Shown here one piece after another: positions 60,801 to 64,000 of a stretch of DNA of 64,000 nucleotides. This DNA is from Mycolicibacter arupensis (GTDB taxonomy: Bacteria; Actinomycetota; Actinomycetes; Mycobacteriales; Mycobacteriaceae): assembly GCF_002086515.1 (NCBI RefSeq), contig NZ_MVHH01000017.1, forward strand, positions 1 through 64,000, given 5' to 3'. Below the pieces are notes generated by a model. That model made no database searches, was not told the origin of the DNA, and worked only from the letters and a program-made list of their open reading frames with translations. The translations under genes and the position numbers were made by a program. Numbering within the stretch: the stretch's first letter is position 1; each line of letters begins with the position of its first letter.

Positions 60801-61931
60801 CACGGTCGGACATTCGATCGGGCCGATGTCCGAGGTCTCCGGCGTTCCGATGAGAAACGGACGCAGTGCGGGAGCGCAGGGTTCCCGGAGAAAGTTCAGT
60901 GCCAACGCCTCTGTGGCAGAAGCGCGATGGACGGTCAGATAGATGCGGCGGTAGAGCTCTTCGCGGAACCAGCGCCGCCGCGCAGTTTTGACGTAACCAC
61001 GATCTATCGCCTCTACGAGGTCCCGCACCGAGGCGAATGCCGGGAAACGCACGGACTGAGCCACCGAATTGACCAGGCAGGTGGCGACATCGAGAGCGGG
61101 CTCACCGAACCTGTTGTCCACAGCGTGCACGACCAGGGCCTCGGTGCTGTTCCGGCGGGCCGCGTCTACCGCAACCGCAGCGGCGGTCAGCAGGACCGGC
61201 AGCGGGATCTGCTGCAGCTCGACCAGGGCCATCAGCGCGTCGTAGTCGGCACCGTGGATCTGCACCGACTCGCGCAGAAACCCCCGGCGTGCGCTGCCGG
61301 CCGCGGCGCAGCTCTGCGTCTGCCCGCCGAGGTGAGCCCCGGTGGCGATCTCCCGTTGCACCACATCGGTGAGCTTCTGGTGTGCTGCGTGCACCTGGTC
61401 GATCTCGCGAAGGTGCGCCTGCGCCAGCCGATCCAGGCCGGTGGCTACGTCGGCCATCTCGATCACCGATGCCGAAAGGTAGCGGCCCAGATCTGCTTCG
61501 ATCAGTCCGGTAGCACCGCCGTCGAGCAGAATATGGTGGGCGTGCACGTCCACAAGCGCAGCGTCGCCGGCAGTGTCGGTGTGCACGGTGTAGCGCACCA
61601 ACGGGCGGCCCAGAATTCCCGAATCCCATTGGTGAATCAGTGGTTCGGAGCTGTTGGTGACCACGTGAACCAGGTCGTCCACGCTCAAACGCGGTACCAG
61701 TTCGGGGTAGGGTGCCTCGCCCTGATCCAGCACACACAACTGCACGGGGTTGTTTCTGATGGTGGCTGCCACCGCGGCGAGAAGACGCGCAAGAGGTAGG
61801 GGAGCCAGGCGATACGTGCGGCCGATCAGATACAGGCCCGCGTCGCTGTCCTGCAGTACCCCGCGATAGATGTTCTGCTGGGAGACGGCCAGCGGAATAC
61901 GTCGTTCGGGGATCGAATCAGCAGTTCCCAC
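57825..61931 (-). CDS. Single-module NRPS (C-A-T-R) of an isonitrile-lipopeptide cluster
   Basis: 1368-residue synthetase. Condensation domain residues ~10-430 with HHILLDG; adenylation domain with MPTSGSTGVPK, SSYGPTETT and FAGRKDAVVKLAGRRVDT; carrier Ser in GIGSLDLIRI; terminal thioester reductase with VVLGASGIVG and YPYAASK. M. tuberculosis Nrp (Rv0101, 2512 aa) has two modules before the same reductase, so one module is missing or never present. The product should be a beta-acyl (isonitrile) chain on one amino acid, released reductively. The GTG start overlaps the ACP gene by 14 bp. Confidence 0.92.
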   Translation of the reverse strand: MGTADSIPERRIPLAVSQQNIYRGVLQDSDAGLYLIGRTYRLAPLPLARLLAAVAATIRNNPVQLCVLDQGEAPYPELVPRLSVDDLVHVVTNSSEPLIHQWDSGILGRPLVRYTVHTDTAGDAALVDVHAHHILLDGGATGLIEADLGRYLSASVIEMADVATGLDRLAQAHLREIDQVHAAHQKLTDVVQREIATGAHLGGQTQSCAAAGSARRGFLRESVQIHGADYDALMALVELQQIPLPVLLTAAAVAVDAARRNSTEALVVHAVDNRFGEPALDVATCLVNSVAQSVRFPAFASVRDLVEAIDRGYVKTARRRWFREELYRRIYLTVHRASATEALALNFLREPCAPALRPFLIGTPETSDIGPIECPTVAAVHDEQRRVLELAIWGGGEPESTPATPRLAGPIAQALRRFAGHWEQPVALSVDNWSQLGPDGACRPVHAGPDLAQNGFPAWFLDPVAQTAAWRQHRGHVDGWIGWLVDSGIEPGAVLVFTDDRTDKTVDLLVACHLAGCGYSVCDTSAELDERARMIAADTGLACPVIDVAGTELPIAPKGVTDRLRSVAADPHLADSLAYVMPTSGSTGVPKLVPISHGALALFCHGHHDACGWTSHDTVMQYAPLTSDISVEEIFGAARCGATLIRSTAVRTGNLEQLGDDVHHHRATVLDLPTALWHLCCEQPEVLAALAASQVRQIVIGGEAVRAQAVQKWLAAVNLSHISLVSSYGPTETTVVATYLPLSGPGAALGSAGPHRVGRPAAPHSVFVAFGEVVIVGNTVSSGYLGQSGTAFGTVTDVNGTPIRAFATADRVRSDHQGFPVFAGRKDAVVKLAGRRVDTAEITRLIAEDPSICDVAVEPDDTRLGIWFSTALTRAGAPDPAAEQRIRAVLLATRVPGFAISAVPEIPRKPGGKVDSGRLPRPRREDSDAAPGQASGLAQLWSRQLNRHLSPDSSLLAEGIGSLDLIRILPATRRYLGRHLSLLDVISADSADRLVEYTDGMGMDETTTAEIEADLASLAPILPHAAPGPTARRSGSVVVLGASGIVGTGFARAVTELRAEGFDSELVLATTSATLPERGPWRALAGIHGVRIEHTSPQQIPELIRASDAATVVNAIGNTNVVVPYRELRPANVEAVAGIVAACAERGAGLVHLSTSVVSPQPATSVVVDPRVAPYPYAASKALAELIVARSAGPLAFALVRLPRVLGEPHQLRASADILVALADACTALGTHPAVHLTEEVTSSRAAAAAILGMVSAPLGRTVTALRATPVEYATFLAGFGTRESDVEQWKQQLDSSDWARGNPRRWAVIDAWLTLGMRLGERSYAQYLAGHASVDLQVEAVTEVWAPDSALAELVTHGCGVEPDGPF

Positions 61932-62175
61932 CGGAATCCCTCAGTTGAGCGACCCAACCCGCGATCGACAGGTCCCCTGCCAGTCGCGCGGGCAACTCCG
62001 ACTCGCGGTCCACCCCGAGCCTCGTCATCAGCAGCACGAAACGCACCGAATCCAGGCCCAGGTCACGCAGGTCGGTGGCGTCACCGTCGGTGAAGTCGTC
62101 TTCGTCGAGATAGAGGACATCGCAGATTGCGGCGAAGATCTTCTCCCGGACAGGATCACTCACGTTCACGTGCAT
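61918..62175 (-). CDS. Acyl carrier protein (Rv0100-like)
   Basis: 85-residue carrier protein. The phosphopantetheine Ser is in DLRDLGLDSVRFVLLM, and the flanks (CDVLYLDEDDFTDGDATDL; SELPARLAGDLSIAGW) match Rv0100 closely. It holds the fatty acyl chain activated by FadD10 while the isonitrile is installed. ATG 62175 lies inside the fadD10 3' end; GTG 62163 is an alternative start. Confidence 0.92.
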   Translation of the reverse strand: MHVNVSDPVREKIFAAICDVLYLDEDDFTDGDATDLRDLGLDSVRFVLLMTRLGVDRESELPARLAGDLSIAGWVAQLRDSGGNC

Positions 62176-63709
62176 CGATCGCCGCGGCCAGCGACGTGCG
62201 CATGACCTTGCCGGATTGAGTTCGGGGAATGCTGGTGACCAGGACGATGGTCGAGGGGCGGGCGGCGGACTCCACCTCGCTGCGGTAGCGGGCGGCGATG
62301 GACTGCTTGAGCGCGCGGACGCCTCGGTCATCCAGATCTTCGGCTGCGACCACAGCCAGGCCGACCAGCGCCCCGAACTCCGGGTCGGGAATCTCGTAGC
62401 AGGCAGCATCCCGAACTCCGGGGACCGCCTCGGCCACCCTGTCGACCTCGTCGGGAGCCACATTCACGCCACCGCAGATGATCATCTCCGACGCCCGTCC
62501 CCGAATGTAGAAGAGTCCATCACTGCCCGCGTCGAGAAGATCGCCGGTGTTGACCCAGCCGTCGTGCAGCGTTTCCGCGGTCCGTTCCGGATTGTTCCAG
62601 TACTCCAGCATGTTGGCGGGTGACTTGATCCACAACGTGCCCGAAGAGGCCGGGGTGCCGCCGGGGCCGCTGCCGTCACCATCGAGATGAACCTGAACAC
62701 CGGGATACGGTCGACCGACCGCGCCCGCTTCGATAGCTGCGAGCGAATCAGGTCCAGTCGGTAGACACAGTGCCGTGCAACCGGTTTCGCTCAGTCCGTA
62801 GACCTGCGCAGTCCGTACCCCCGCGGCTTCGACGTAACGCACATCCGAGGCGATGGCACGCGATCCGCCGTATCCCAGAAACCGCAACGATGCGGGCACC
62901 GCGGCGCCCGAAGCCTTCAGTTCTGCCACCAGGCGCGACAGCAGTGTGGGGACCAGGCAGACAGTCGCGACCTCATGGACGGTCAGAAGTTCCAGCAGCG
63001 AGGCACCGGTCTCGCCGCCGGTGACGCATCGTCCGCCGTGCATCAGACAGTTCAGAATCCACCACAGCCCGCCGATGTGTGTTGCCGGCAAAGGTGAATA
63101 GGCGACTTCGCCGTCGACCCAATCTATCCACGTCAGACCGGTCTCGCGCAGAATGTCGGCGACGGCGTAGAAGGTCCGGTTGGCCAGCAGAACGGCCTTG
63201 GGCTCGCCGGTGGTGCCGCTGGTGAAGATCATCGCCAGCGGGTCATCGGCGCGGCCGGTCGGAGTCGGGAGGGCGGCCACGGTGGCCGTGTCGAAGCTGC
63301 CTTCGGCGGGCAGCAGCGGTATCGACGCAAGGTGAGTCGTCGGATCTGTGAGGCAGAGCCGGGAGCCGGCGGTGCGCACGACTGCGGCGGGCTCGGTGAG
63401 GTGTGCAAACCGTTCGACCGTGGCCAGCGGAAGGTTGCCGTCGACGAGGACGGCGATGGCGCCCAGTCGTGCGCAGGCGAGCACCGATAGGTAGGTCTGG
63501 GGTCCGTTGTCGGAGATGACGAGCACTCGAGAGCCCGGCGAGACACCTTGCTGGTGCAGAGCAGCGGCCAGGTGTTCCCACCCGGTTGCCAACTCGCGGT
63601 AGCTCAGCGGATCACCTCCGTCGCAACGGCGTAGCGCGATCGCATCAGGGGTTTGATGTACGTGTTCGAGGATGCGTTCCAGCACGGATGAGGGTGCCTG
63701 CCCGGTCAT
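62156..63709 (-). CDS. fadD10: Fatty acyl-AMP/ACP ligase FadD10
   Basis: 517-residue ANL-superfamily ligase nearly superimposable on M. tuberculosis FadD10 (Rv0099): IALRRCDGG, RVLVISDNGP, AMIFTSGTTGEPKAVLLANR, QVYGLSETGCTALC, EMIICGGVNVAPDEVDR and IPRTQSGKVMR. FadD10 transfers acyl chains from the adenylate to an ACP, not CoA. ATG 63709 gives a length close to the family; the frame is open to 63793. Confidence 0.95.
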   Translation of the reverse strand: MTGQAPSSVLERILEHVHQTPDAIALRRCDGGDPLSYRELATGWEHLAAALHQQGVSPGSRVLVISDNGPQTYLSVLACARLGAIAVLVDGNLPLATVERFAHLTEPAAVVRTAGSRLCLTDPTTHLASIPLLPAEGSFDTATVAALPTPTGRADDPLAMIFTSGTTGEPKAVLLANRTFYAVADILRETGLTWIDWVDGEVAYSPLPATHIGGLWWILNCLMHGGRCVTGGETGASLLELLTVHEVATVCLVPTLLSRLVAELKASGAAVPASLRFLGYGGSRAIASDVRYVEAAGVRTAQVYGLSETGCTALCLPTGPDSLAAIEAGAVGRPYPGVQVHLDGDGSGPGGTPASSGTLWIKSPANMLEYWNNPERTAETLHDGWVNTGDLLDAGSDGLFYIRGRASEMIICGGVNVAPDEVDRVAEAVPGVRDAACYEIPDPEFGALVGLAVVAAEDLDDRGVRALKQSIAARYRSEVESAARPSTIVLVTSIPRTQSGKVMRTSLAAAIDARERE

Positions 63710-63725
63710 GTCAGCGACTCTATTC

Positions 63726-64000
63726 CTATTGGCAGCCGGGAATGTTGAGGGCAGCGAGCTCGAATTCGCCATAGGCGGAGCCGCCCTGGGCATCCCAGAA
63801 CTCGATGGCGCACGGCACGCGCAGGTAGCGCACGGTGCGTTGCACGATCTCGAAGTTGCGGCATTCCAGTCGAGCGCTGAATTTGGTGGCGTCGATCGGC
63901 CGCTTGAACCTCGATGACGAGGTCCTGATGAACATGCTCGAGAGCTGGTGTTTGTAGTAGTCTTCCAGCCCCCAGCCGTGAAAGGCCGGGATGACGCCGT
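63726..64000 (-). CDS. fcoT: FcoT-like thioesterase, 5' part beyond the window
   Basis: Partial gene; about 90 C-terminal residues are visible and the start lies past the right edge. The conserved blocks GWGLEDYYKHQLSSM, KFSARLECR, RYLRVPCAIEFWD and GEFELAALNIP match M. tuberculosis FcoT (Rv0098). In isonitrile-lipopeptide clusters this hot-dog-fold enzyme helps form the beta-amino acyl intermediate. It is followed 16 bp later by fadD10 on the same strand. Confidence 0.93.
   Translation of the reverse strand, partial: GVIPAFHGWGLEDYYKHQLSSMFIRTSSSRFKRPIDATKFSARLECRNFEIVQRTVRYLRVPCAIEFWDAQGGSAYGEFELAALNIPGCQ

Overview
The window is high-GC actinobacterial chromosome from a mycobacterium, almost certainly a non-tuberculous species. 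Long blocks keep the Mycobacterium tuberculosis gene order in inverted orientation: acs, Rv3662c, Rv3661, ssd, tadA-tadC and pilins, Rv3651, the Rv3649 helicase, cspA, Rv3647c, topA, Rv3645, holB and tRNA-Thr, then later Rv3635, galE1, Rv3632, ppgS, Rv3630, terC, ppa, dacB, Rv3626c, tilS and hpt. Comparisons with M. tuberculosis come from memory of those families, because no search could be run. GTG/TTG starts, ATGA gene overlaps and leaderless promoters are frequent.

Region 1 (1-20,114) is core genome: acetyl-CoA synthetase, a degenerate Fic-fold protein, two conserved mycobacterial sRNAs (an Ms1/MTS2823-like RNA and a 6C RNA), a tad/Flp pilus operon with the MinD-like Ssd, a PAS protein, a DUF1998 helicase, cold-shock protein, topoisomerase I, a membrane adenylate cyclase, DNA polymerase III delta-prime and tRNA-Thr(CGT).

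Region 2 (20,128-36,355) replaces a variable segment between tRNA-Thr and Rv3635. It has a mycothiol-dependent isomerase-like gene and a hydrolase divergent from a TetR regulator with a duplicated palindromic operator, then a methyltransferase behind a near-perfect Fur/Zur-type palindrome. A sulfur nanocompartment operon follows: family 2A encapsulin, its cysteine desulfurase cargo, CysK and CysE. Divergent from it is a leaderless poly-cysteine peptide in front of a thioester-domain protein whose reactive Cys is Ser. Last comes a VIT transporter / APC transporter / Pls-like NRPS / M1 aminopeptidase gene string.

Region 3 (36,421-52,352) returns to core order: a GT-C-like membrane protein, galE1, a CtpH-type P-ATPase with a structured leader and a histone-like tail, the polyprenyl-phosphate-GalNAc genes (Rv3630, ppgS, Rv3632), terC, pyrophosphatase, DacB, a zincin, TilS and Hpt.

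Region 4 (52,525-64,000) holds the ATP-grasp / alpha-E / transglutaminase operon (Rv2411c-Rv2409c type), two poorly known genes including a DUF5994 protein, and a wax-ester-synthase remnant. It ends in an isonitrile-lipopeptide (metallophore) cluster read leftward from the right edge: FcoT-like thioesterase (cut by the edge), FadD10, ACP, a one-module C-A-T-R NRPS and a copper-type HMA protein.

Recurring themes are metal and sulfur homeostasis: a chalkophore-type cluster with a copper-binding domain, a Fur/Zur-type operator, the encapsulin sulfur store, a cysteine-sensing leader peptide, and P-type and VIT transporters.
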